NCBI GenBank assembly: GCA_963714875.1
Contig: CAVQQI010000008.1
Location: 248,001 to 312,000, forward strand
Source: JBAOHV01 sp963714875
Lineage (GTDB): Bacteria; Actinomycetota; Acidimicrobiia; Acidimicrobiales; Microtrichaceae
Direction of reading: 5' to 3'
Length of the DNA: 64,000 nt
Under the pieces are notes generated by a model. The model was not told where the DNA came from and ran no database searches. It saw nothing but the letters and a program-made list of their open reading frames with translations. Positions within the stretch are counted from its first letter, which is position 1. Every line of letters begins with the position of its first letter. A program made the translations under genes and the position numbers. Shown piece after piece: positions 55,729 to 63,390 of this stretch.

Positions 55729-57521
55729 CGTGCTCCTCTGATCAGCGTGCCGGGCCGGGCGCCGGTGTCGGCCCCGTGGTCGAAGGTGACCTCACCGCCC
55801 TTGATGGTTGCGACGTAGCCACGCGCCCGCTGGACCAGGCGACTGCCGCCGGCGGGGAGGTCCCGCACCACCTGTGGCGGCTCGAGGGCCAGTGCGTCGT
55901 AGTCGATGACGTTGACGTCGCCGAGCATGCCGACCTCGAGGGTGCCGCGGTCGCCCAACCCGTACAGCCGTGCGGTGTCATGGGTCTGCTTGCGGACCAC
56001 GTCCTCGAGCGGCAGTCCGTCGCCTCGGCTGCGGTCACGTGTCCAGTGCGTGAGCATGAACGTCGGCATCGACGCATCGCAGATGACACCGCAGTGCGCA
56101 CCTCCGTCGGCGAGCCCGACCGCTGCGCGGGGGTGCAGCAGCATCTCGCGCACCGGCTCCAGGCTGCCCTGCGCGTAGTTCAGGATCGGCACGTACAGCA
56201 GGCCATGGCCATCTTCGGCGAGCATCGCGTCGTAGGCGACCTCGAGCGGGTGGCGTCCCGAGGCCGCCGCCATCCCGGCGAGCGATCGCTCCTCGGACGG
56301 CTCGTAGTCGGGCGGGTCGCCCAGCAGGAAGGTGCGGTCGTACGCGCCGGCCAGACTGCTCGCGGTGGCCTCGTCGGGCTCCCAGTCCAGGATCGATGCG
56401 CGCACCTCGGGACGCTGGAGCTCGGCGAGCAGTTCCTCGTCGGAGAGGCGACGGGCCTTCAGCTCCTGGTACGCCGGGAAGGCGTCGAAGAGCGAGTAGG
56501 TCGTGTGGTGCCCGGACAGCAGGCCGGTCGCCCGTCCGGCGACCTGCGGCCAGATGTCGGCGCCCTCCTCGACCGCAGCGAGCGACGCGTCCATCAGCTC
56601 GCGCCACAGGTCGGGCGCCGAGTCGACCTGGATGAGCGCGAACGTCACGGGCCGACCGATCTTGGCCGACAGCCGCCGCATCCAGTCGACCTCCTTGACC
56701 GGACCGACGATGTCCTCGCCGGCTGCCCCCATCGGTGCCAGCTCGAAGATCCCGGTGCCCAGGTCGCCGAGCGCAGAGCCGATGCCGAACAGTTCGTCCT
56801 CGGCGGCGAAGGTCCCCGGCACGGGCTCACCGTCCACCGCGGTGTGCACGATCGTCCGCGAGGTGGAGAAGCCGAGGGCGCCGGCGACGATCGCCTCGCG
56901 GACCATCTCGGTCATGTCACGGATGTCCTCGGGAGTCGCCGGCTCGTTCCGCGCTCCCCGTTCGCCCATGACGTAGGCGCGCACTGCGCCGTGGGCGATC
57001 TGGGTGCCGATGTCCATGGTCCAGCGCTTGGTCGACAGCGCATCGAGGTACTCGGGGAAGGTCTCCCACTGCCAGTCGATCCCCTCGGCCAGTGCGCTGC
57101 CCGGGATGTCCTCGACGCCTTCCATCAGCCCGATCAGCCAGTCCCGTCGTTCCGGGGCAGCTGGCGCGAATCCGACCCCGCAGTTGCCCATCACCAGCGT
57201 GGTCACCCCGTGCCACGCCGTGGGGGCCAGCACGTCGTCCCAGGTCGCCTGCCCGTCGTAGTGGGTGTGGATGTCGACCCAGCCGGGGGTCACGAGCAGG
57301 CCCGAGGCGTCCATCTCGCGGGTGCCGTCGCCGACGTCGTCGCCGATCGCGCTGATGCGACCGTTCGTGATCCCGACATCGCCGACGAACGCCGGTCGTC
57401 CCGTGCCGTCGACGATGCGGCCGCCGCGGATCACCAGATCGTGGCGATCCTGCCGGCCTCGTGCGTCGGACTGGCTCGCTGGATCGAGCCGGCCGGACCG
57501 GGTCGGGGCTTGTTCGGGCAT
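55725..57521 (-). CDS. Amidohydrolase family protein (N-acyl-D-amino-acid deacylase-like)
   Basis: This 598-residue metallohydrolase carries the amidohydrolase first metal motif VDIHTHYDGQATWD, preceded by DLVIRGGRIVDGTGRPAFVGDVGI. VTTLVMGNCGVGFAP is characteristic of D-aminoacylases, with the metal-bridging Cys. The C-terminal RLYGLGDRGTLEVGMLGDVNVIDYDAL and LPAGGSRLVQRARGYVATI complete the composite beta-sandwich. D-aminoacylases use the Cys and His ligands instead of a carboxylated Lys. It is coupled to the nitroreductase by ATGA. Confidence 0.87.
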   Translation of the reverse strand: MPEQAPTRSGRLDPASQSDARGRQDRHDLVIRGGRIVDGTGRPAFVGDVGITNGRISAIGDDVGDGTREMDASGLLVTPGWVDIHTHYDGQATWDDVLAPTAWHGVTTLVMGNCGVGFAPAAPERRDWLIGLMEGVEDIPGSALAEGIDWQWETFPEYLDALSTKRWTMDIGTQIAHGAVRAYVMGERGARNEPATPEDIRDMTEMVREAIVAGALGFSTSRTIVHTAVDGEPVPGTFAAEDELFGIGSALGDLGTGIFELAPMGAAGEDIVGPVKEVDWMRRLSAKIGRPVTFALIQVDSAPDLWRELMDASLAAVEEGADIWPQVAGRATGLLSGHHTTYSLFDAFPAYQELKARRLSDEELLAELQRPEVRASILDWEPDEATASSLAGAYDRTFLLGDPPDYEPSEERSLAGMAAASGRHPLEVAYDAMLAEDGHGLLYVPILNYAQGSLEPVREMLLHPRAAVGLADGGAHCGVICDASMPTFMLTHWTRDRSRGDGLPLEDVVRKQTHDTARLYGLGDRGTLEVGMLGDVNVIDYDALALEPPQVVRDLPAGGSRLVQRARGYVATIKGGEVTFDHGADTGARPGTLIRGAR

Positions 57522-57634
57522 CTCAGCTCCTTCGTGCGCCGTCCCCCCGGATGGCGTCGTGGCCGATGGTACCGCCCGGTGCCGGCGGTCGGTCCTCGCC
57601 GGTAGCGTCGACGCGGTCCACAGGAGGTCATCGC

Positions 57635-58450
57635 ATGCAGCTCGGTCGGGTCGCGCAGTGCTGGAGCTATCCGGTGAAGTCGATGCAGGGGCGATCGGCG
57701 GATCGGTTGCGCGTGGGCACCCACGGGGTGGCGGGTGACCGGGCCCATGCGCTGGTCGACCTGGACACCGATCGTGTGCTGTCGGCCAAGTCGGTGCCCG
57801 AGCTGCTCGAGGCGTTCGCCACCGAGGAGCAACTGGTGCTGCCCGACGGCACGGTGGTGCGCCTCGATGACGGGGATCGTGATGCAGTGCTCTCGTCGTG
57901 GCTCGGACGCCGGGTCACGGTGCTCTCGCTGGATCAGTCGGGCGGCCGCAGCTACGAGATGACCTTCGACCCGCCGGACGACGATGCCGAGTACTTCGAG
58001 ATCCCGTTGCCCGAGCACGGCTTCGTCGACCTGGCGCCCCTGCACGTCGTGGCCTCCGCGACGTTGGACGAATGCGGGCGGGCGCGTCCCGAACTGGATT
58101 GGGACGTCCGACGTTTCCGGCCGAACCTGCTCATCGACCACGACGGCACCCCCTTCGCCGAGGACGCCTGGGTGGGATCGCAACTCCGCATCGGCGAGGA
58201 CTGCGTGCTCTCCGTCGACCAGCCGACGGTGCGTTGCGCGATGCCGCTGCGCCCCCAGCCGCCGCTCGGTGAGCGTCCAGCGCTGGATCGACAGCAACAG
58301 CTGTTCTCGGCGATGAACGATCTGCACGAGGCGTTCCCGAACCACCTGGGTGTCTACGTCGGGGTGGTGCAGGCGGGCACCGTGGCGGTGGGCGACACGG
58401 TGGTGCTGCAATCGCCGTCTCGCGGTGGGCCACCGATGGACGGTCGGTAG
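57635..58450 (+). CDS. MOSC domain-containing protein
   Basis: This 271-residue protein has an N-terminal MOSC_N beta-barrel (VAQCWSYPVKSMQG) and a MOSC domain (FAEDAWVGSQLRIGEDCVLSVDQPTVRCAMP). MOSC proteins handle sulfur or bind molybdenum cofactor, as in the reductases YcbX and mARC. ATG 57635 has AGGAGG nine bases upstream. It is the first gene of the molybdenum-cofactor operon. Confidence 0.87.
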   Translation: MQLGRVAQCWSYPVKSMQGRSADRLRVGTHGVAGDRAHALVDLDTDRVLSAKSVPELLEAFATEEQLVLPDGTVVRLDDGDRDAVLSSWLGRRVTVLSLDQSGGRSYEMTFDPPDDDAEYFEIPLPEHGFVDLAPLHVVASATLDECGRARPELDWDVRRFRPNLLIDHDGTPFAEDAWVGSQLRIGEDCVLSVDQPTVRCAMPLRPQPPLGERPALDRQQQLFSAMNDLHEAFPNHLGVYVGVVQAGTVAVGDTVVLQSPSRGGPPMDGR

Positions 58451-58453
58451 TGT
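58448..58453 (+). promoter_or_regulatory. -10 box TAGTGT before moaA
   Basis: TAGTGT lies seven bases before moaA ATG 58461 and includes the MOSC stop codon. It may give moaA its own leaderless transcript inside the operon. Confidence 0.35.
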
Positions 58454-58460
58454 TCCGACG

Positions 58461-59462
58461 ATGCACGGACGGGCCGACGTCGAACCACTGATCGACCACC
58501 ACGGCCGGGTTGCCCGGGACCTGCGCATCTCGGTGACGGATCGCTGCGACCTGCGTTGCACCTACTGCATGCCCGAGGACGGGCTCGACTGGTTGGCCCC
58601 CGACGAGCAGCTGAGCTTCGAGGAGATCGTCCGACTCGCCGCGCTGCTGGTCGATCTGGGCATACGCAGCGTCCGGCTCACCGGCGGGGAACCGCTGCTG
58701 CGACCGAGGCTGGCCGACCTGGTGGCATCGCTGTCCCAGCTGGGCCTGGACGATCTGGCGCTCACCACCAACGGCACGACCCTGGCCCGCCATGCCGCGG
58801 CGCTGGGGGACGCCGGGTTGACGAGGGTCAACGTGAGCCTCGATTCGCTGGTGTCGCACCGCTTCGCGGAGATCACCCGGCGTGACGCGCTGGACCGCGT
58901 GCTGGCAGGGATCACTGCTGCGCAGGAGGCAGGCCTCGGGCCGGTGAAGCTCAACTGCGTGGTGGTGCGCGGGACGAACGACGACGAGATCCTCGATTTC
59001 GTGGAGTTCGCTCGGATGACGGGTTGTGAGGTGCGATTCATCGAGAACATGCCGCTGGGCGCCGGTGGTCGGTGGGTGCCCGACGATGTGGTGTCTGCAG
59101 CCGAGGTGCAGGCCGTGGTGCGGTCCCGTCACGAGCTGTCGGCCCGGGTGCGCGGGTCCGCGCCAGCGAGCGCGTTCGACTTCGCCGACGGATCGCCGGG
59201 CGCCGTGGGGTTCATCGCGAGCGTGACCGAGCCGTTCTGTTCGACGTGTGACCGGCTGCGGCTCACCTCGGACGGGTTCCTGCGCACCTGCTTGTTCACC
59301 CATGTCGAGACCGACCTGCGTACGCCGCTGCGCAGCGGCGCCGACGACGTCGAGCTGGGAGCGATCATCCGCTCGGCGGTGGCCGACAAGGGCCCTGGCC
59401 ACGCGATCGGCCGTACCGACTTCGAGCAGCCGGTGCGGGTCATGTCGAGGATCGGCGGATGA
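58461..59462 (+). CDS. moaA: GTP 3',8-cyclase (MoaA)
   Basis: MoaA is a radical-SAM enzyme that makes the first intermediate of molybdopterin from GTP. The 333-residue protein shows the SAM cluster motif CDLRCTYC, RLTGGEPLLRP, LTTNGTTLA, VNVSLDSL, VRFIENMPLG and the second 4Fe-4S site CSTCDRLRLTSDGFLRTCLF. It ends with the functional GG dipeptide. The stop overlaps moeA (ATGA). Confidence 0.95.
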   Translation: MHGRADVEPLIDHHGRVARDLRISVTDRCDLRCTYCMPEDGLDWLAPDEQLSFEEIVRLAALLVDLGIRSVRLTGGEPLLRPRLADLVASLSQLGLDDLALTTNGTTLARHAAALGDAGLTRVNVSLDSLVSHRFAEITRRDALDRVLAGITAAQEAGLGPVKLNCVVVRGTNDDEILDFVEFARMTGCEVRFIENMPLGAGGRWVPDDVVSAAEVQAVVRSRHELSARVRGSAPASAFDFADGSPGAVGFIASVTEPFCSTCDRLRLTSDGFLRTCLFTHVETDLRTPLRSGADDVELGAIIRSAVADKGPGHAIGRTDFEQPVRVMSRIGG

Positions 59463-60658
59463 GCAGCTCGGGCGGGGTGCGCCGCGAGGTGACCAGCGAC
59501 GAGTTGGACGCTCCGCTGCTCGACTACGACGAGGCGGTGGTTCGCGTCGCCGACGCCTTCACACCGCTGGAACCACGACGGGTGCAGCTGGCAGATGCCC
59601 TGGGCCTGGTGCTCGCGGAGCAGGTGGTGGCCGCTGATGACATCCCCTCGTTCGAGAACTCCGCCATGGACGGCTACGCCGTGCGCAGCGCAGATCTGGT
59701 GGGGACGACGAGCGAGCTGGTCATCCGCGACGAACCGGGCCCCGGGGCGGCGGTCAAGGTCATGACCGGGCAGCCCATCCCCGACGGCGCGGACGCGATC
59801 GTCCCCTGGGAACGGACCCGACCGGTCGGGTCCGAGCGTGTGCAGATCGACGGCGCCGTCGAACCCGGACGGTTCGTCCGCCCCCGGGGCGAGGACGTGC
59901 GCCAGGGCGACCTGGTGCTGGCCGCCCGGACGGTGCTCGGCCCGGTCGAGGTCGGCATGGCCGCTGCGCTGGGCGGCGTCGAACTGCTGGTGCACCCACG
60001 GCCACGCGTCGGGGTGCTCTCCACCGGCGACGAGCTGGTGGGCGTCGACGAACCGGTGGGGCGCGGGCGTGTGCGTGATGCCAATGGCCCACTGCTGGCC
60101 GCCACGGTCACGGCCCTGGGTGGCGAGGTGGCCGCGCTCGAACGGGTCCCGGACGACCCGGAGCTGATCGCCTCGGCGCTGCACCGGTTGGCCGCCGCGT
60201 CCGACCTGGTGGTCACCAGCGGCGGTGCGAGCGTGGGGGAGAAGGACTGGCTGCGCGTGCTGCTGGAACGCGAGGGCACCCTGACGTTCTGGCGGATCGC
60301 GATGCGGCCCGGCAAACCGGTTGCACTCGGCCGGGTGGACGACACGCCGGTGGTGGTGCTGCCCGGCAACCCCGGTTCGGTCGTGGCGTGCAGCCATGTC
60401 GTGCTCGGACGGGCACTGCGACGGCTCGCCGGAGCACCCGCCGAGCCGCGATCCGTCCCCAGCCGACTCGCGGAGGACATCGTCGGCGACGAGCAACGCA
60501 CGGTGGTGCATCCGGTGCGGCTGCGCTCGGGGAGCGCATCGCCCGCGCAGGTGCGCAGCAGCCAGGTGCTGTCCAACGCGCTCGGTCTCGACGGTTGGGT
60601 GATCGTGCCGCCCGGCGGCGTCACCGCCGGCACGACGGTGCAGGTGGAGCTCCCGTGA
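59459..60658 (+). CDS. moeA: Molybdopterin molybdotransferase (MoeA)
   Basis: MoeA inserts molybdate into adenylylated molybdopterin. This 399-residue protein shows ENSAMDGYAVRS, MTGQPIPDGADAIVPWE, VLSTGDELVG, VTSGGASVGEKDWLR and IAMRPGKPVALG in order. It overlaps moaA by ATGA and the next gene by GTGA, so the genes are translationally coupled. Confidence 0.95.
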   Translation: MSSSGGVRREVTSDELDAPLLDYDEAVVRVADAFTPLEPRRVQLADALGLVLAEQVVAADDIPSFENSAMDGYAVRSADLVGTTSELVIRDEPGPGAAVKVMTGQPIPDGADAIVPWERTRPVGSERVQIDGAVEPGRFVRPRGEDVRQGDLVLAARTVLGPVEVGMAAALGGVELLVHPRPRVGVLSTGDELVGVDEPVGRGRVRDANGPLLAATVTALGGEVAALERVPDDPELIASALHRLAAASDLVVTSGGASVGEKDWLRVLLEREGTLTFWRIAMRPGKPVALGRVDDTPVVVLPGNPGSVVACSHVVLGRALRRLAGAPAEPRSVPSRLAEDIVGDEQRTVVHPVRLRSGSASPAQVRSSQVLSNALGLDGWVIVPPGGVTAGTTVQVELP

Positions 60659-61440
60659 CGCAGGTGCTGTTCTTCGCCAAGGCCCGTGAGCTGACGGGGA
60701 CCCGCAGCTCGGAGCTGAGCGGCGCCACCGTCGAGGAGGTGCTCGGTGCGGCCGCCGCCCGGTTCGGCCCGGGGTTCGCCGAGCTCTGCAGCACCTGCAC
60801 GATCGTGGTCGACGGCGAGACCGTCCTGCGATCGGAGTTCCCGACCGCCTCGGCCGGCAGCGAGCTCGCTGTCCTGCCGCCCGTGTCGGGCGGTGCCGAG
60901 GACCGGCCCCGCTCGGCCAGCAGCCCGCAGCACAGCACCCCACACGATCCGGGCGGACCCGACGACGGGATCAGGGTGGTGGTGATCACGGTGTCGGACC
61001 GTGCCGCTGCGCAGCAGTACGAGGACCTGACCGGTCCGGCGGTCGAGACCGTGGCCGAGCAGCGTCTGGGTGCCACCGTGGTCGGTCGGGAGCTCGTCGC
61101 GGATGACCGGGAGCGCATCTCCGAGTTGCTCATCGCCTGGTGCGACTCGGGATCCTGCGACCTGGTGCTGACCAACGGTGGGACGGGTCTGGCGCCACGT
61201 GACCTGACCCCGGAGGCCACTCGGGGGGTGCTCGACGTCGAGGCGCCGGGGCTCGGCGAGCTGATGCGCCACACCGGGCTGGCCCACACGCCCCTGGCGG
61301 CGCTGTCGCGGCAGGCCGCAGGTCGCCGTGCCCGCACGATCGTGGTCAACCTCCCTGGTTCGGTGAAGGGGGCGACCGAGAGCCTGGAGGCGCTCATCGA
61401 GGTGCTGCCGCACGCCGTGATGATGGCGCGCGGCTCGTGA
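60655..61440 (+). CDS. MoaD-MogA/MoaB fusion protein
   Basis: This 261-residue protein fuses two molybdopterin-pathway proteins. Residues 1-80 are a MoaD ubiquitin-like sulfur carrier (TQVLFFAKARELTG), ending in PPVSGG with Gly79-Gly80, which is the thiocarboxylation site when C-terminal. A linker of about 25 residues rich in Pro/Ser/Asp follows. Residues about 106-261 are a MogA/MoaB molybdopterin adenylyltransferase domain (VVVITVSDRAAAQ, LTNGGTGLAPRDLTPEATR, VVNLPGSVKGATESL). For MoaD to act, the chain must be cut after Gly80. The frame is continuous and the flanks overlap moeA and moaE. Confidence 0.9.
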   Translation: MTQVLFFAKARELTGTRSSELSGATVEEVLGAAAARFGPGFAELCSTCTIVVDGETVLRSEFPTASAGSELAVLPPVSGGAEDRPRSASSPQHSTPHDPGGPDDGIRVVVITVSDRAAAQQYEDLTGPAVETVAEQRLGATVVGRELVADDRERISELLIAWCDSGSCDLVLTNGGTGLAPRDLTPEATRGVLDVEAPGLGELMRHTGLAHTPLAALSRQAAGRRARTIVVNLPGSVKGATESLEALIEVLPHAVMMARGS

Positions 61441-61874
61441 TGGGTGGCGAGGTGCCGCTGGTGATCGCCGGGCTGGAGCGCTCGACGATCGCTGTGGCAG
61501 AGCTCGTGGACCGGGCACGTCGCGACGAGTGCGGCGCGGTGGTGGCCTTCGAGGGCACCACGCGCAGCCCGAATCACGGTCACGAGGTGCTCGCACTCGA
61601 CTACGAGGCGTGGGAGGACCGCACCCCCGCACAGCTGGAGCGCATCGTCGCCGAGGTCGCAGCGGCCCACGGGCTCAGGGCCGCTGTCGGTGTGCATCGG
61701 GTCGGAACGGTGCCCGTCGGTGGGACCGCCGTGGTGGTCGTGGCGGTCGCCCCACACCGCGACGAGGCCTTTGCCGGAGCCAGGGACCTGATCGACCGCA
61801 TCAAGGCAGAGGCGTGGATCTGGAAGAAGGAGCTGCGCACCGAGGGCGAGGTCTGGGTCGACGGCTGCAGCTGA
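61440..61874 (+). CDS. moaE: Molybdopterin synthase catalytic subunit (MoaE)
   Basis: MoaE receives sulfur from thiocarboxylated MoaD to form the dithiolene of molybdopterin. The 144-residue protein has VVAFEGTTRSPNHGHEVLALDYEAWED, VGVHRVGTVPVGG and DRIKAEAWIWKKELRTEGEVWVDG, where the catalytic Lys pair lies. ATG 61440 overlaps the fusion stop (TGATG); GTG 61437 is an alternative. moaC and the MoeB-type activating enzyme are not in this window. Confidence 0.93.
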   Translation: MGGEVPLVIAGLERSTIAVAELVDRARRDECGAVVAFEGTTRSPNHGHEVLALDYEAWEDRTPAQLERIVAEVAAAHGLRAAVGVHRVGTVPVGGTAVVVVAVAPHRDEAFAGARDLIDRIKAEAWIWKKELRTEGEVWVDGCS

Positions 61875-61937
61875 CCCCGACAGCTGACCCCGACCGCGGG
61901 GCCCGTCCGAGGGTGGCTCGGAGGACAGCTGCGGGTC

Positions 61938-62435
61938 TCAGAGGAACTCGGCGGTGGTGCCACCCAGCGCGATGGGGTCCATGCCGAGCTTGCGGTGATC
62001 CCAGGAGCGCACCCGGTCGACGTCGATGCGTACGGCGATCCGCTTGTGGAGCATGAACTCGACCAGGGGGGCGACCTCGTCGGAGTAGGGACCGTTGTAG
62101 CGCTCCCAGACGCTCACGCCGACCTTCCAGAGGTCGTCGGGGTCCTCGACGATGGTGCCGGTGCCCTCGATCGACACGCCGCGGAGCGTGTCGTAGGTGT
62201 GGCCCGCTTCGACCATGCAGGTGATGCGAGGGTCGCGGCGCAGGTTGACCGCCTTCTGCGAGCGCGACTTCGTCTCGAACCAGATCTGACCGTCGAGCAC
62301 GGCGTACCACATGGCCACCAGGTGCGGCATGCCCGACGGGCCGAGCGTCGCCATGGTCGCGTTGCGCTGCTGCTCGAGGAACTCGGCGACCTCGTCGTCG
62401 GTCATCGTGATCTGCGATCGCTGGTTCGCGCCCAT
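61938..62435 (-). CDS. PPOX-class pyridoxamine 5'-phosphate oxidase family protein (possibly F420-dependent)
   Basis: This 165-residue split-barrel flavin/deazaflavin-binding protein has ATMATLGPSGMPHLVAMWYAV followed by IWFETKSRSQKAVNLRRDPRITCMVEAG. This is the pattern of the actinobacterial PPOX class F420-dependent enzymes. Cofactor choice (FMN or F420) cannot be proved from sequence. The gene converges on moaE. Confidence 0.82.
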   Translation of the reverse strand: MGANQRSQITMTDDEVAEFLEQQRNATMATLGPSGMPHLVAMWYAVLDGQIWFETKSRSQKAVNLRRDPRITCMVEAGHTYDTLRGVSIEGTGTIVEDPDDLWKVGVSVWERYNGPYSDEVAPLVEFMLHKRIAVRIDVDRVRSWDHRKLGMDPIALGGTTAEFL

Positions 62436-62516
62436 GCTCTGCCCCCTGTGTGATCGGACGACATGATGACGCGACGGGCGCCACGGGGGTAGTCGGAGCC
62501 GTCCGGGCGACCTCGA

Positions 62517-63390
62517 TCAGCGAATGGCGCAGAAGCCGAAGCTGGTGGTGCCGCGGGGATCGATCACCCGGTTCCAGTCGGCGCCGGTCACGGTGACGCC
62601 GCTGGCGGATGGGCTGTACTGCGCGTTCCAGATCGTGTAGATCCAGCTGTCGACGGGCAGCTGGACCTTCCACTCCAGCTTGTCCCCGGTGGTGTTGGTC
62701 ACCTCGACCGAGGCGCAGTAGCCCCACCACCAGTCGCTGGTGATCGTCATCGACCACGTCGCAGGATCCTTCGGCAGCGTCGTGGTGGTCGTGGTGGTGG
62801 TCGTCGTCGTCGTGCGTCGTGGTCGTGGTCGTGGTCGTGGACGTCGTCGGCGGGGTGGCGTCGGGGTCGTCGTCCCGCACGGTCCACTGTTCGACACGGA
62901 TCCCGTTGACGGCGACCTTGCCGCGCTCGGAGTCGACCCGGAGCACGGCGCTGCCGACCACTCGCTCGGCGCCCTTGTCGCCATCCGCTCGCAGCGCGGT
63001 GAGGCGCACCTGGTGCGCTGTTGCCGACTCCTTGATCTCCTGGCACGTCGCGACGACGCGGACCGAGTCGTCCTCCGCGGTGTAGGTCAGCCCGTCGCCC
63101 TTCGCTCCGAGTCCCCGGGCACAGCCGCGTACCCCGGAGGGTTCCAGTGCAGCGACCTTGCCCGACGGGTCGGTCGCGATCTGGTTGACCGCGGTCTCCA
63201 ACGCCGAGTCCGTGGCACGATCTGCGGCGGCGTTCTCGGCCTGGAGCGCGGCGATGCTCGTGGAGCTGAGCGTCATGTTCAGCAGTGCGATCATCGACAC
63301 GCCGGACACGCCGACCCAGACCGCCAGCGACGCCATGAGGGCGAACCCGCCCTGGCCGCGCGCTGCGATGCGGGTTCGGAGCATCCTCAT
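62517..63390 (-). CDS. PilX-like minor pilin with C-terminal CBM2-like domain, one frameshift
   Basis: This protein of about 290 residues starts with a class III/type IV pilin-like N-terminus (ARGQGGFALMASLAVWVGVSG, then a long hydrophobic helix). It continues with a helical/beta region (AAADRATDSALETAVNQIAT), a poly-Thr linker (62778-62858) and a C-terminal domain of about 90 residues. The last domain (TSDWWWGYCASVEVTN, KLEWKVQLPVDSWIYTIWNAQYS and FGFCAIR) resembles a family 2 carbohydrate-binding module, with a likely Cys-Cys bridge and several Trp. The frame shifts inside the linker near 62815; removing one base joins the parts. ATG 63390 overlaps the upstream stop (ATGA). Confidence 0.7.
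62778..62858. repeat. Low-complexity GTC/GTG repeat encoding a threonine linker
   Basis: An irregular run of GTC, GTG and GGT triplets spans the linker of the pilin-like protein and encodes Thr-rich sequence on the minus strand. One base out of register near 62815 breaks the frame. Such tracts are prone to slippage in the cell and to sequencing error. Confidence 0.7.

Noticed and set aside
60655..61874. MoaX-type MoaD-MoaE fusion
   Set aside because: The second domain of the fusion has MogA/MoaB motifs (GGTGLAPRD, PEATR) and moaE is a separate overlapping gene.
62778..62858. CRISPR or minisatellite array
   Set aside because: The triplet run is irregular, has no spacers and encodes a Thr-rich linker between two recognisable domains.
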